Below, piece by piece: positions 53,156 to 62,044 of a stretch of 64,000 nucleotides of DNA. The notes below the pieces were generated by a model, which worked only from the letters and a program-made list of their open reading frames with translations, had not been told where the DNA came from and did not search any database. A program made the translations under genes and the position numbers. The DNA is from Oscillospiraceae bacterium. Lineage in GTDB: Bacteria; Bacillota; Clostridia; Oscillospirales; Ruminococcaceae. Where the stretch lies: NCBI GenBank assembly GCA_017472735.1, contig JAFUOD010000013.1, positions 26,772-90,771 on the forward strand, in the 5' to 3' direction. Position 1 is the first letter of the stretch. Each line of letters opens with the position of its first letter.

Positions 53156-53899
53156 TTATTCTGTTACTTCTGCACTTTCGCTTGTGGGCTCAAGCGGCAC
53201 TTCTTCGGGTGCCGAAAGGGTGTGGAAGAAGACGATGACGGACACAACTATAACTTTTGAGAAGACGTTGAAGTAAACCATATATGTTGAATAGTCTGTC
53301 ATCGAAAGATAACTGTTAATATTGCCGTTTTGTGCAAACGACGAGTTCATCATTACTATATATCCAATGTTTACAATTATGCTGATGACTGTTAAAAGAA
53401 GAATTATAACAGACGATAAGATAACATACTTTGACTTTTTAAAAATATTGTGACCTTTGCCTGCAATTGCAAAATAAAACACAATCCAAAACAAAGACAT
53501 ATATACGGCGCTAAGAGCAAGTCTCAAGTTGAAATCAGGACAAACAATATAACTTAACATTGCTGTTACATAGTTTACTAAGTAAGATAAAGCGCTCACT
53601 GCAAACGCCACTACAAGCTTATCTAAATTGAAGCGTTTTGCAAACGGCAATGATTTATCGAAGAGGGGCTTTTCAAGAAGACATTTGTTCTTGTTCCAAA
53701 TCAAAATAAGCACCGAGAACAAAATTAGATTGTGAACAAACACAAGTATATATTGCAGAATATTTATCAGCCGAATTACGTCAGAAGCAATTTCTATCGG
53801 CAAAAAACCAAAATCAAAACTGTTGGGTAACAGATGATACACTATCATTATCATCGCAACCGAGGCTGTGTTGATAAGTGCTTTTTTAGTTTTGCTCAT
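53156..53899 (-). CDS. Uncharacterised multi-pass membrane protein
   Basis: 247 residues with about six membrane helices and a short acidic tail (EEVPLEPTSESAEVTE). I recognise no family. The ATG at 53899 has AGGAGG 7 bp upstream. It begins 25 bp after the flavin-reductase-like gene and is the last gene of a three-gene minus-strand cluster. No catalytic motif is seen. Confidence 0.75.
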   Translation of the reverse strand: MSKTKKALINTASVAMIMIVYHLLPNSFDFGFLPIEIASDVIRLINILQYILVFVHNLILFSVLILIWNKNKCLLEKPLFDKSLPFAKRFNLDKLVVAFAVSALSYLVNYVTAMLSYIVCPDFNLRLALSAVYMSLFWIVFYFAIAGKGHNIFKKSKYVILSSVIILLLTVISIIVNIGYIVMMNSSFAQNGNINSYLSMTDYSTYMVYFNVFSKVIVVSVIVFFHTLSAPEEVPLEPTSESAEVTE

Positions 53900-53924
53900 T
53901 TTGTTTCCTCCTATGAATGTCAAG

Positions 53925-54518
53925 CTATTTCTTTCTGCGTTTCTTTTTTACCGGCTTTTTCACAGAATAGCCAAAGCTGCCGAGTTTTTCTCCCAAAGCG
54001 AAATACTCGCCGTGAGAGTAAGCAATAAGCCCTGCTTTTTCAAGGCATATCCGGCCCTCTTCGTTCATAAGCTCGTTTGCAACATTTACGCACAAAACAT
54101 CGGCAACAAACATATCGTGCGAGCCGAGGGGTATAATCTCGCTGACTTTGCACTCAATGCTTACAGGGCTTGCATTTAGCACAGGGGCTGAAACCTCTTG
54201 CCCGACTGAAACGGTAAGCCCTAAGTTTTTAAGCTTATCCTCGTTTTTGCCCGAGCGCACGCCTAAATAGTCGGTTGCCCTAACCAGATCTTTTGTTGTA
54301 AGGTTTATAACAAACTCGCCCGATTCTTTAATGAGGTTATAAGAATACCTCTCCGGCCGAACGGATATATAGGTTTTGGGAGGGATAGTATTAAGCGTAC
54401 CTGTCCATGCAATAGTCAAAGCATTTGGCTTTTCAACACTTCCGCAAGTGACGATAACCGCAGGTACAGGCGCCAAAATTGCGCCGCCTTTTAGTTTTAT
54501 CTTATCAGATGTGTTCAT
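53925..54518 (-). CDS. Flavin reductase-like (FMN-binding split barrel) protein
   Basis: 197 residues. The flavin reductase domain has VPAVIVTCGSVEKPNALTIAW near the start, then KTYISVRPERYSYNLIKESGEFVINL and the SHDMFVADVLCVNV strand. Such proteins bind FMN and either reduce free flavin or act as redox partners. A lysine/arginine-rich tail (KKPVKKKRRKK) ends the protein. The ATG at 54518 (AGGAGG 6 bp upstream) overlaps the preceding gene by 14 bp. Confidence 0.88.
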   Translation of the reverse strand: MNTSDKIKLKGGAILAPVPAVIVTCGSVEKPNALTIAWTGTLNTIPPKTYISVRPERYSYNLIKESGEFVINLTTKDLVRATDYLGVRSGKNEDKLKNLGLTVSVGQEVSAPVLNASPVSIECKVSEIIPLGSHDMFVADVLCVNVANELMNEEGRICLEKAGLIAYSHGEYFALGEKLGSFGYSVKKPVKKKRRKK

Positions 54519-54855
54519 AAACTTCCTCCTCGGAGGAGATGGGCTCGGCATAAACAACCTCAACGCCCGTATCGTTTTGTTCATCAACATACTGTGCAAC
54601 AGCATCGTTTAAGGTGATTTTAACGTTGTTGTTTTCAAGCGCCGCCTTTGCGGTTTTATAAACTGCAGGAAGAATTAAAGCCGACCAAAGCGAGGCTTTT
54701 TTCTTTTTCTTCGATTTCTTTTTGCCTAAGCCGAAAACAAGTGCAAAAGCGACCGCAACAACAGCAGTAATTCCGCCTGCGGCAATTTTTTCGGCAGTTA
54801 AACCGTTTGTGCCGACGGCAAAGCCGCCTTTCTTTGAGTTTCTATATATCATCAT
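54505..54855 (-). CDS. Small membrane protein of unknown function
   Basis: 116 residues. One membrane helix (about 20-42, IAAGGITAVVAVAFALVFGLG) is followed by a Lys-rich patch (KKKSKKKKK), a second hydrophobic stretch (LWSALILPAVYKTAKAA) and an acidic tail ending EPISSEEEVYEHI. I chose the first of two adjacent ATGs (54855), with AAAGGTG 8 bp upstream. It overlaps the flavin-reductase gene, suggesting coupling. Function unknown. Confidence 0.7.
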   Translation of the reverse strand: MMIYRNSKKGGFAVGTNGLTAEKIAAGGITAVVAVAFALVFGLGKKKSKKKKKASLWSALILPAVYKTAKAALENNNVKITLNDAVAQYVDEQNDTGVEVVYAEPISSEEEVYEHI

Positions 54856-55009
54856 TAGAATTTCACCTTTCGAGGAAGTTTTTATCATTGTAGCATATTT
54901 CGGGGGATTGTGCAACTGTGCCGACGTCTTTGGCACGCCCGCCGAAGGCGGTGTGGGCTAAAGGTGGAGGCACGGTCTTTGGCTGATTTTTTAAAAAGGC
55001 TGCCCCCAA

Positions 55010-55057
55010 GCGGCTCCACCATGCCGCACAAGCTTCGCCGCGCGGCAAGACGTCGCC
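55010..55057. repeat. GC-rich dispersed repeat, copy 3
   Basis: Read on the minus strand it starts GGCGACGTCT and ends GGTGGAGCCGC, the same ordered words as copy 2 at 21632, 37 bp apart here against 46 bp there. The gap 54916-55060 also contains GTGCC / GGCAC and CGCC-GAA-GGCG hairpins. Confidence 0.55.
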
Positions 55058-55061
55058 GCAA

Positions 55062-55094
55062 AAAACTCGCTGAGCATAAGCCCAACGAGTTTTG
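55062..55094 (-). terminator. Terminator of the oxidoreductase/isomerase operon
   Basis: CAAAACTCG / CGAGTTTTT stem on the minus strand with T6 after it, 10 bp downstream of the last gene. Confidence 0.8.
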
Positions 55095-55103
55095 TAATTG
55101 TTA

Positions 55104-56279
55104 TTAAAATTTCACCTGCCAGCGTTCGCTGTATTCTGTTCTCACAGGAGGTTCAATGCCCTTTTTAACAGCTTCGGAGCGCTTTGCTTTTTCCTCTAAA
55201 AGCTTGTCGAAAAGCTCATCATCAATAGGCAAACTGATTTTTGCATTACCTGTCCACTGCGAAAGATATGCCGCATTTGAGATCATCAGCTCGTTAATTC
55301 CCTCACGGCCGTCAGAGATAAGCTCCTCGCCGTTTAAAATGCAGTTAACAAAGTTCTGAATAATACCTGCGTGGGCGCTTCCGCCATCGTCCGAGGTTAT
55401 CTCTTCATAGGTCACATTTCCCTCGACAAAGCTCGAATTCGATTCAAAGCAGGTCACTCTTTCAGATTCGGATAGCTTCCACCACTTAAGCTTGCCGTTT
55501 TCAATGACGATCTTGCCCAAATCGCCGCAGATCTCAAGGCGGTTTGTGCCGGGCAGTTCCCCTGTAGAGGTTATAAATGTGCCTGTAGCTCCGCCCTCGA
55601 ACCGAGCAAAAATGGTAACATCGTCTTCAACCTCGATGTTATGATATTTCGCTTCATCACAAAATGCAGTGATCTCACAAGGCTTGCCGCAAATCCATTG
55701 CCACAAATCAAGGTTGTGGGGTGCCTGATTCAAAAGCACTCCTCCGCCCTCGCCCGACCATGTTGCACGCCAATCACCCGAGTTGTAATAATGCTGGGTG
55801 CGATACCAGTTGGTAACTATCCACGAGGTGCGCTTAAGTGCGCCAAGCTGTCCGCTTTTCAAAATCGTTCTTGCTTTAATAAACAAAGGGTTTGTGCGCT
55901 GATTGAACATTATTGCAAAAACCTTGCCGCACTCATCGGCGGTTGCATTAATTTCTTTTGCCTTGGAAACGCTAACATCCTCGGGCTTTTCAACCAAAAC
56001 GTGCAAGCCTTGTTTTAGGCAGTAAGAGGCTATTTCTGCGTGCATTCTGTGCGGAACAGACACTATAACCGCATCGACCATGCCGCTTTTTGCAAGCTCT
56101 TTATAATCTGAGAATTTTGCAAGCTCTGGGTTTGACTTTTCAAAATATGCAAGTCTTGCTTCTTTAACATCACAAACTGCGGTCAGCTTTGCGCCGTTAA
56201 TTCTGCCCGATAAAAGACAGCTTACATGTGCCGAGCCAATGTTACCAACGCCAATAACTCCAATTCTTAACGTGCTCAC
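55104..56279 (-). CDS. Gfo/Idh/MocA family oxidoreductase (copy B)
   Basis: 391 residues. N-terminal Rossmann fold with GVIGVGNIGSAH (residues about 7-18) for NAD(P), followed by the family EKP motif (VLVEKPEDVS). The C-terminal substrate domain has DWRATWSGEGGGVLLNQAPHNLDLWQWI, with the catalytic His-type motif. The start is GTG at 56279, with GGAGG 5 bp upstream. It is a diverged tandem copy of the next gene upstream. Family members oxidise or reduce sugars, inositols and sugar acids; the exact substrate is unknown. Last gene of a four-gene operon. Confidence 0.92.
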   Translation of the reverse strand: MSTLRIGVIGVGNIGSAHVSCLLSGRINGAKLTAVCDVKEARLAYFEKSNPELAKFSDYKELAKSGMVDAVIVSVPHRMHAEIASYCLKQGLHVLVEKPEDVSVSKAKEINATADECGKVFAIMFNQRTNPLFIKARTILKSGQLGALKRTSWIVTNWYRTQHYYNSGDWRATWSGEGGGVLLNQAPHNLDLWQWICGKPCEITAFCDEAKYHNIEVEDDVTIFARFEGGATGTFITSTGELPGTNRLEICGDLGKIVIENGKLKWWKLSESERVTCFESNSSFVEGNVTYEEITSDDGGSAHAGIIQNFVNCILNGEELISDGREGINELMISNAAYLSQWTGNAKISLPIDDELFDKLLEEKAKRSEAVKKGIEPPVRTEYSERWQVKF

Positions 56280-56297
56280 GTTATCCTCCCAAATAAA

Positions 56298-57467
56298 TTA
56301 CTTGTTGCCGGCATAGGTATCGCTTGTGTCTGCAAACACAGCGGCACCGCCTGTTTTACGGCGAGAGGTCTTAACCCTTGCCATAAGCTCGTTATAATAA
56401 AGGTCTTCATCAATAGGAAGTGTAACCTCTTTGCCCAAGAAGGAGGAAAGGTGCATTGCATTTGAGAGCATAAGCCCGTTAATACCTTCGGAGCCGTGAG
56501 CTACAAGAGGTTCCCCTCTTAAAATAGCGCCGCCCCAAGAGTTTAAAACGCCAACGTGCTGATCGTTTCTGCCGTCGGTCTCAATTTCAACCTTGTTGGC
56601 CTTAAGGTTGCCGAAAGGAATCTTATTGGTTGCCGAGAATTCCTGCTCGGTCATTTCAAATTCTATAACCGAAAGACCGCTGTAATCGGCAACGATTTTT
56701 GCCTTATCAAGCTGGATCTCAAAGCGGTTGGTTCCTCTTGCGTCGCCGGTCGTAGTAATGAATACGCCTGTTGCACCGTTTGCATATTCGCAATATGTAG
56801 TTACATCGTCTTCAACCTCAATATCGTGCCACTTGCCAAAGTGCAAATGAGACTGAACCTTAACGGGCATTCCGCATATCCACTGCCAAAGGTCAAGCTG
56901 ATGGGGGCACTGGTTTAAAAGAACGCCACCGCCTTCGCCAGACCATGTTGCACGCCAGTCGCCCGAATCGTAATATGCCTGAGGGCGATACCAGTCGGTA
57001 ATTATCCAGTTGGTGCGTCTTATCTCGCCGTAAACACCCGACTGAACAAGCTCTCGCATTTTTCTGTAAACGTGGTTGGTACGCTGATTAAACATCATGC
57101 CAAAAACAACATCGGGATGCTTTTGGGCTTCTTCGTTCATTTCTCTAACCTGCTTGGTGTAAACTCCTGCAGGCTTTTCAACCATAACGTGAATGCCGCG
57201 CTTCATGCATTCAATTGCATATTTTGTGTGGTCGTAATGGGGCACTGCAACAACACAAGCATCAATAAGTCCCGAATCGAGCATTTCTTCGGCGGTGTTA
57301 AAGGTGTTAACGCCTTCAAGGCTCGATTTTGCCCATTCAAGTCTTGCAGGGTTAGTGTCGGCAACTGCCGTTAAAACGAAGTCGGGGCACATGCCCTTTA
57401 TAACATTGTTTGCGTGACCCGAGCCCATGTTACCGATGCCGATAATACCAAGTCTTACTTTATCCAT
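56298..57467 (-). CDS. Gfo/Idh/MocA family oxidoreductase (copy A)
   Basis: 389 residues. Rossmann motif GIIGIGNMGSGH, EKP motif in VMVEKPAGVY, and DWRATWSGEGGGVLLNQCPHQLDLWQWI, nearly identical to copy B in this active-site stretch but diverged elsewhere. ATG at 57467 with GGAGG upstream. It starts 19 bp after the isomerase gene and ends 18 bp before copy B. Co-occurrence with two isomerase/epimerase-type barrels points to a short redox/isomerisation pathway for a sugar or sugar acid. Confidence 0.92.
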   Translation of the reverse strand: MDKVRLGIIGIGNMGSGHANNVIKGMCPDFVLTAVADTNPARLEWAKSSLEGVNTFNTAEEMLDSGLIDACVVAVPHYDHTKYAIECMKRGIHVMVEKPAGVYTKQVREMNEEAQKHPDVVFGMMFNQRTNHVYRKMRELVQSGVYGEIRRTNWIITDWYRPQAYYDSGDWRATWSGEGGGVLLNQCPHQLDLWQWICGMPVKVQSHLHFGKWHDIEVEDDVTTYCEYANGATGVFITTTGDARGTNRFEIQLDKAKIVADYSGLSVIEFEMTEQEFSATNKIPFGNLKANKVEIETDGRNDQHVGVLNSWGGAILRGEPLVAHGSEGINGLMLSNAMHLSSFLGKEVTLPIDEDLYYNELMARVKTSRRKTGGAAVFADTSDTYAGNK

Positions 57468-57486
57468 TATATAGTCCTCCGTTCAA

Positions 57487-58236
57487 TTAAAATCCTCTTG
57501 ATCTAAGATAATCATAGCTTCTCTTTAAGCAGTCGAAGGGGTCTTCACCGTTGCAATCATCCTGCTCGACAAGCATATATTTTGTGCCGGCTTTTTCAGC
57601 GCAGGTAAACACTCTATCGAAATTGATGTTTCCCTCGCCCACAACCGACATTTTTCTGCCGTAAGCAAAATCTTTTAAGTGAATAACAGGCACTCTGCCC
57701 GAAAGTCTTTCTATCCACTGTGCCGGGTCGCCGCCGCCAGCCGTTACCCAAAAGGTATCAAGCGTGAAGCCCATTTCATCGGGCGCAAAGCTTTCTGCCA
57801 AATGTTCTAAAATAAGCTTGCCGTCAACACTCTTAAACTCCTGGTCGTGGTTGTGATACATGAAATATCTGCCCGATTCTTTTATCTTCTTAGCAATGGG
57901 AAGGTATTTTTCAATCCAGCCTTTGGGTGTGTCGTCATAATTTTCAAGCGTGAAGGGCTGCCAGCCAAAGCCGATATGCGGGCAGTCAAAAACTATGTGG
58001 TCACGAATAACTTTGTTTATATCCCCTGTCAGCTTTGCGGGAGGCGTGTGCGTAATAACGCACTTTAAGCCGTTTTTTGCAAGCTCGGCTTTAAGCCAGT
58101 CGGCTTCGAACTCACAGGTGCCCGAGACTTGAACATTGGTGTAACCAATATCTGCAACACGCTTAAGCGTCTCGGAAAACGAATCTAAATCCTTGCAAAA
58201 ATCTCTTACTGTAAATAACTGAGCCCCTATTTGCAT
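57487..58236 (-). CDS. Sugar phosphate isomerase/epimerase family TIM barrel (short)
   Basis: 249 residues. Xylose-isomerase-like AP-endonuclease-2 fold: IGAQLFTVRDFCKD at the start, metal-site region FMYHNHDQEF, GFTLDTFWVTAGGGDPAQWI and VIHLKDFAYG, VGEGNINFDRV. These are the expected metal ligands (His, Glu, Asp) of the family. GAGGTG lies before the ATG. It is 12 bp after the related gene upstream. Substrate unknown. Confidence 0.9.
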   Translation of the reverse strand: MQIGAQLFTVRDFCKDLDSFSETLKRVADIGYTNVQVSGTCEFEADWLKAELAKNGLKCVITHTPPAKLTGDINKVIRDHIVFDCPHIGFGWQPFTLENYDDTPKGWIEKYLPIAKKIKESGRYFMYHNHDQEFKSVDGKLILEHLAESFAPDEMGFTLDTFWVTAGGGDPAQWIERLSGRVPVIHLKDFAYGRKMSVVGEGNINFDRVFTCAEKAGTKYMLVEQDDCNGEDPFDCLKRSYDYLRSRGF

Positions 58237-58248
58237 AATGTCACCTCG

Positions 58249-59103
58249 TTAAATAAGCTTTTTAAACGCATCGCAAGCGGCATCAAATGCCGAATCACTG
58301 TCGGGATATGTATAAAGCGTGCCGACTTTGGATTCCTCGCCCGAACGTTCAAGCTCGGCAAGGCCTTTGAAAACAGTCAAGTGAGGCTCGATAGTGAACT
58401 CGCGTCCTCCCAACGAAATAAATTCGCTGACGATTTTGCCCACGTTGCCGTTGCCGCAGCCTGCAGGCACGACCCTTCCGTCGCTCAATGCGTCTTTAAT
58501 GTGCATATATTTAGTGTGATTCTTCAAAAGTTCCCATGCTTTTAAAGTGTCAGCGCCCGACTGAATGTAGTTTGCGGGGTCAAAAACGCCCTTAAGTGCA
58601 GGAATTTCTGTTAAGAGCTCTAAGCAACGCTCTGGCAGGTCGCCGTAAATGCCCTTTTCATTCTCGTGGCAGAGGGTAACGTTGTAAGGCTCGGCAAGCT
58701 CTGCCATTAAAGAAAGGCGATAGATCACCTCGTTCTTAAATTCCTCGGGGTCGTAGCCGCGCGGAATATAGAAAGAAAACATACGCATGTTTTCACACTC
58801 AAGCTGTGCGGCGGTGTCTAATGTGCGCTTGAATTTATCTAAATGAGCTTTGAAATCATCTTTTAAAATATCAATTTTGCCAATCGGCGAGCCGAGCGAC
58901 CAGACCGATAAGCCGTTGTCATCAAGTCTTTTTTTAATGTCCTTTGCTTGCTCTAAAGTAATGTCGGAGATGTTGCCGAATTCGGTGTTTCTAATTTCAA
59001 CACCGTTAAGATCGTTTCTTAAAAGTGCCTTTATCTGGTGATCGATGTGACCGCCTGCTTCATCGGCAAATGCGAATATTTTAATATTATTGGTAGCGCT
59101 CAT
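58249..59103 (-). CDS. Sugar phosphate isomerase/epimerase family TIM barrel (long)
   Basis: 284 residues. The barrel begins IKIFAFADEAGG, with NGVEIRNTEFGNI, the metal-site region VTLCHENEKGIYGD, GVFDPANYIQSG and MHIKDAL followed by PAGCGNGNVGKIV. First gene of the operon; ATG at 59103 with GGAGGAG 5 bp upstream. Different enough from the next gene (57487) to be an old paralogue. The operon promoter carries one conserved half-site of the AraC-type pattern seen at GH115, GH98 and GH127, tying it to xylan/arabinan breakdown. Confidence 0.9.
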   Translation of the reverse strand: MSATNNIKIFAFADEAGGHIDHQIKALLRNDLNGVEIRNTEFGNISDITLEQAKDIKKRLDDNGLSVWSLGSPIGKIDILKDDFKAHLDKFKRTLDTAAQLECENMRMFSFYIPRGYDPEEFKNEVIYRLSLMAELAEPYNVTLCHENEKGIYGDLPERCLELLTEIPALKGVFDPANYIQSGADTLKAWELLKNHTKYMHIKDALSDGRVVPAGCGNGNVGKIVSEFISLGGREFTIEPHLTVFKGLAELERSGEESKVGTLYTYPDSDSAFDAACDAFKKLI

Positions 59104-59154
59104 AAAACTCCTCCAAAAAAACAAGTGAAATTACGGCAATTATTGCCTAAATTA

Positions 59155-59208
59155 ATTATAACACATGACTTTAGTTTTGCAATATACTAAAATAAGACTT
59201 TTATTGCG
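59155..59208 (-). promoter_or_regulatory. Promoter of the isomerase operon with one AraC-type half-site
   Basis: Minus strand CGCAATA (59208-59202) starts 48 bp before TATAAT (59160-59155), the same distance as at GH115 and GH127. The second half-site position reads GTATATT, not CGCAAAG. A TTGCAA (59182-59177) 16 bp from the -10 could serve as a normal -35. Confidence 0.5.
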
Positions 59209-59262
59209 TTATAGCTGAAAATTAACCAAAAGCCGTAATAATTAAAAATATCGCTTAATCAC

Positions 59263-59291
59263 TTGCAATATATAAAAAATTGTGCTAAAAT
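59263..59291 (+). promoter_or_regulatory. SRP RNA promoter
   Basis: TTGCAA (59263-59268), 17-bp spacer, TAAAAT (59286-59291); start expected at about 59298-59300. Confidence 0.75.
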
Positions 59292-59299
59292 AATTAGTG

Positions 59300-59432
59300 C
59301 CAATCCGAGACGCGGGTGCGCGGGTCCTGTGCAACGGGGCGCTGTGAACCATGTCAGGCGGGGAACCGAGCAGCATTAAGCAGTTAGCTTTGTGTGACAC
59401 AGTCTCGCCTGCGCACCTGCTTGTCGGATTGG
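59300..59432 (+). ncRNA. ffs: Signal recognition particle RNA (small bacterial type)
   Basis: The ends pair (CCAATCCGA 59300-59308 with TCGGATTGG 59424-59432), as do the inner arms GGTGCGCGGG and CCTGCGCACC. The apical part ATGTCAGGCGGGGAACCGA followed by GCAGCA is the conserved domain IV, which binds Ffh. The length and single-rod shape indicate the short form without an Alu domain, unlike the about 270-nt Bacillus scRNA. Position before dnaX matches the usual Firmicutes order. Confidence 0.93.
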
Positions 59433-59461
59433 ACTTTGTTTTTAAGGAGTGGTAATAGAAA

Positions 59462-61072
59462 ATGTATACTGCGCTTTACCGTAAATGGAGACCGCTGACC
59501 TTTGATGACGTTGTTTCTCAGCCCCATATTACCACTACTCTTTCACGCCAGATTGCCGAGCACAAAACCGCACACGCTTATCTTTTTACCGGCTCGAGAG
59601 GAACGGGCAAAACCACCTGTGCAAGAATTTTTGCAAAGGCTATTAACTGCTTAAACCCTGCCGAGGGCAAGCCCTGCTTAGAGTGCGAGATCTGCAAAGC
59701 TGCCGACAGCGGCACACTTTCGGACATTATTGAGATCGACGCCGCCTCGAACACGGGTGTTGACGACATAAGAGAGCTTCGCGACTCGACAATTTACACG
59801 CCCGAGCTTTGTAAGTATAAGGTATACATTATCGACGAGGTTCACATGCTATCAAATCAGGCGTTTAACGCCCTGTTAAAGATCATGGAGGAGCCGCCCG
59901 AGCACGTTAAGTTTATTCTTGCGACGACCGAGGTTCACAAGGTGCCTGCAACGATAATTTCGCGTTGCCAGCGATTTGACTTTAGACGAATTCGGCCCGA
60001 AGACATTATGGCGAGACTTATGTATATTGCCGGCGAAGAGGGCTTTGTTTTAGATGAAGATGCCGCCTCGCTTATTGCAAGAATTGCCGACGGTGCGATG
60101 CGTGACGCTTTATCGCTTTTGGACCAGTGCGTTGCGTATTCGAGCCATATTGATCTGAGCGTTGTATCGGACGCTGCAGGCATTGCCGGACGCGATTATT
60201 TATTTGACATTTTAGAGGCTGTTGTTGATAACGATATATCTAAGGCTATATCTAAAACAGATGAGCTTTATTCAAAATCGAAGGATATGACAAGGCTTTG
60301 CGATGAGCTTTTGTTCCAGATGAGAAACTTAATGCTTATTAAAACCGTGCCCGACAAAACAGATTTGCTGGCATGCCTTGAATCGGAAGTGCAAAGGCTT
60401 AAAGCCATTGCCGACAAAATGAGTTTAGATGATATTTTATCAAGACTTGATATTTTGCAGGAATGCTCTGAGGCAATGCAAAAATGCGTTTCTAAACGCA
60501 CCGAATTTGAAATGACTTTGGTTAAGCTTTGCACGCCAAGAGCTTCGGCACCTGTTAAGGCTTCGGTGTCGGGCGATGTGAGTGCTCTGGTCGAGCGTAT
60601 AAACCAGCTTGAACGTGAAGTGGCAAGGCTTAAAAAGTATGGCGTTGCAGTATCCTCCCATAAAGAGGACAAGCCAAAAAGAGAGGAAATGCAGGAAACA
60701 AACACTCCTCTTGCCAAAGCTGAAGAAGCACCGATGGCTGATAATGAGCGCAAAGTTTGCACCCAGTGGGAAGCTATTATTGAGCGCTTGACCGAGGTTA
60801 ACCCGGGCTGTGCAGGAGCGTTAAGAGGCTCGAAGGCTTATACGCAGGGCAATTATTTGCTGATATTAGTTAAAAACAAGTTCTTTTTGGGATTGTTTAA
60901 GAAGCCCGAGAATGCTGCCTCTTTGAAAGAGGTTGCGAAAGAGATCACGGGTGTTAGTTACTCGATAAGGGCAAAGTGCGATGAATCGTTGGACGAAACA
61001 CCTGCTCGAGACCCTATTGCCGAGCTGATTGAAAAAGCTAAAAATGCCGACATACCGGTAGATATAAATTAA
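59462..61072 (+). CDS. dnaX: DNA polymerase III subunit gamma/tau
   Basis: 536 residues. The clamp-loader ATPase has Walker A GSRGTGKT (44-51), zinc cysteines C63, C72, C75 and C78, DEVH Walker B (125-128), and the SRC sensor in ATIISRCQRF. Domain III and a Lys/Glu-rich linker (about 395-435) lead to a short tau tail. AAGGAG precedes the ATG. It follows the SRP RNA by 29 bp and leads directly into ybaB and recR. Confidence 0.96.
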   Translation: MYTALYRKWRPLTFDDVVSQPHITTTLSRQIAEHKTAHAYLFTGSRGTGKTTCARIFAKAINCLNPAEGKPCLECEICKAADSGTLSDIIEIDAASNTGVDDIRELRDSTIYTPELCKYKVYIIDEVHMLSNQAFNALLKIMEEPPEHVKFILATTEVHKVPATIISRCQRFDFRRIRPEDIMARLMYIAGEEGFVLDEDAASLIARIADGAMRDALSLLDQCVAYSSHIDLSVVSDAAGIAGRDYLFDILEAVVDNDISKAISKTDELYSKSKDMTRLCDELLFQMRNLMLIKTVPDKTDLLACLESEVQRLKAIADKMSLDDILSRLDILQECSEAMQKCVSKRTEFEMTLVKLCTPRASAPVKASVSGDVSALVERINQLEREVARLKKYGVAVSSHKEDKPKREEMQETNTPLAKAEEAPMADNERKVCTQWEAIIERLTEVNPGCAGALRGSKAYTQGNYLLILVKNKFFLGLFKKPENAASLKEVAKEITGVSYSIRAKCDESLDETPARDPIAELIEKAKNADIPVDIN

Positions 61073-61093
61073 CTTTAATTAAGGAGATTAGTT

Positions 61094-61438
61094 ATGAAAG
61101 CAAGAATTCCCGGAGGTATGAATTCACCTCAGAACATGAACTCGATGATCCGTCAGGCTCAGAAAATGCAGGAAGACATGGCTGCTTTTCAGGAAGCTTT
61201 GGAAGCAAAGGAATTTAAAGCATCTGTTGGCGGCGGCGCTGTTGAAATTACAATGAACGGCAAGCGTGAGGTTTTGGGCGTTTCTATTAAGCCCGAGGTT
61301 GTTGACCCCGACGATATTGAAATGCTTGAAGACCTTATTGCAAGTGCTGTTAACGAGGTTCTTTCGAACATTGAAACCGAATCGAGTGAAGGTATGCAGA
61401 AGATCACAGGCGGCGTTAACTTGCCGGGAGTATTCTGA
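61094..61438 (+). CDS. ybaB: YbaB/EbfC nucleoid-associated protein
   Basis: 114 residues. The central [19 protein letters not shown] helix and [22 protein letters not shown] strands are typical of YbaB/EbfC dimers that bind DNA. AAGGAG is upstream. The stop overlaps the recR ATG (TGATG), so the two are coupled. Confidence 0.95.
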   Translation: MKARIPGGMNSPQNMNSMIRQAQKMQEDMAAFQEALEAKEFKASVGGGAVEITMNGKREVLGVSIKPEVVDPDDIEMLEDLIASAVNEVLSNIETESSEGMQKITGGVNLPGVF

Positions 61439-62040
61439 TGGCTGACGCTAATGCTTTGCCTCTTACCCTTTTGGCTGAGCAGTTTGCCCGCCTTCCGGGT
61501 ATCGGCATGAAAACAGCTCAAAGGCTTGCTTATTTTGTTATGTCAATGAGCGATGATGAAGCCGAAGCTTTTGCAAAAGCGATTATTTATGCTCATAAAA
61601 CCGTACATACCTGCTCGGTTTGCCAAAACCTAACCGACAAGGCGGTTTGCCCTATTTGCGATGACAAAACAAGAGACCATTCTGTAATTTGTGTAGTCGA
61701 GGGGCCGAAGGATGTTTCGGCGTTTGAGCGCACAAGAGAATATAAAGGCGTTTACCATGTTTTGCATGGGCTTATTTCGCCTATTGACGGTGTTACCCCC
61801 GACAAATTACGAATAACCGAGCTTTTGCAAAGGATTTCTAAAGACGATGTTAAAGAGGTTATTATGGCAACAAACCCCACTCCCGAGGGAGAGGCGACCG
61901 CTATGTATATCTCGAAGCTTTTAAAGCCCTTGGGAATTAAGGTGACTCGCTTAGCGTTCGGCTTGCCTATTGGCGCAATTTTAGAGTATGCCGACGAAGT
62001 GACTCTTTACAAAGCACTTGAAAACAGAAACGAGATTTAA
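61438..62040 (+). CDS. recR: Recombination mediator protein RecR
   Basis: 200 residues. Helix-hairpin-helix near the start ([18 protein letters not shown]), a C4 zinc finger ([18 protein letters not shown], residues about 59-76), then a Toprim domain ([33 protein letters not shown]). RecR works with RecF/RecO to load RecA at gaps. One-base overlap with ybaB. Confidence 0.97.
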   Translation: MADANALPLTLLAEQFARLPGIGMKTAQRLAYFVMSMSDDEAEAFAKAIIYAHKTVHTCSVCQNLTDKAVCPICDDKTRDHSVICVVEGPKDVSAFERTREYKGVYHVLHGLISPIDGVTPDKLRITELLQRISKDDVKEVIMATNPTPEGEATAMYISKLLKPLGIKVTRLAFGLPIGAILEYADEVTLYKALENRNEI

Positions 62041-62044
62041 CGCC

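Noticed and set aside
54863-55107. Short reading frames on both strands in the gap 54856-55103
   Set aside because: GC-rich repeat DNA with open frames in several phases; none has a ribosome binding site.
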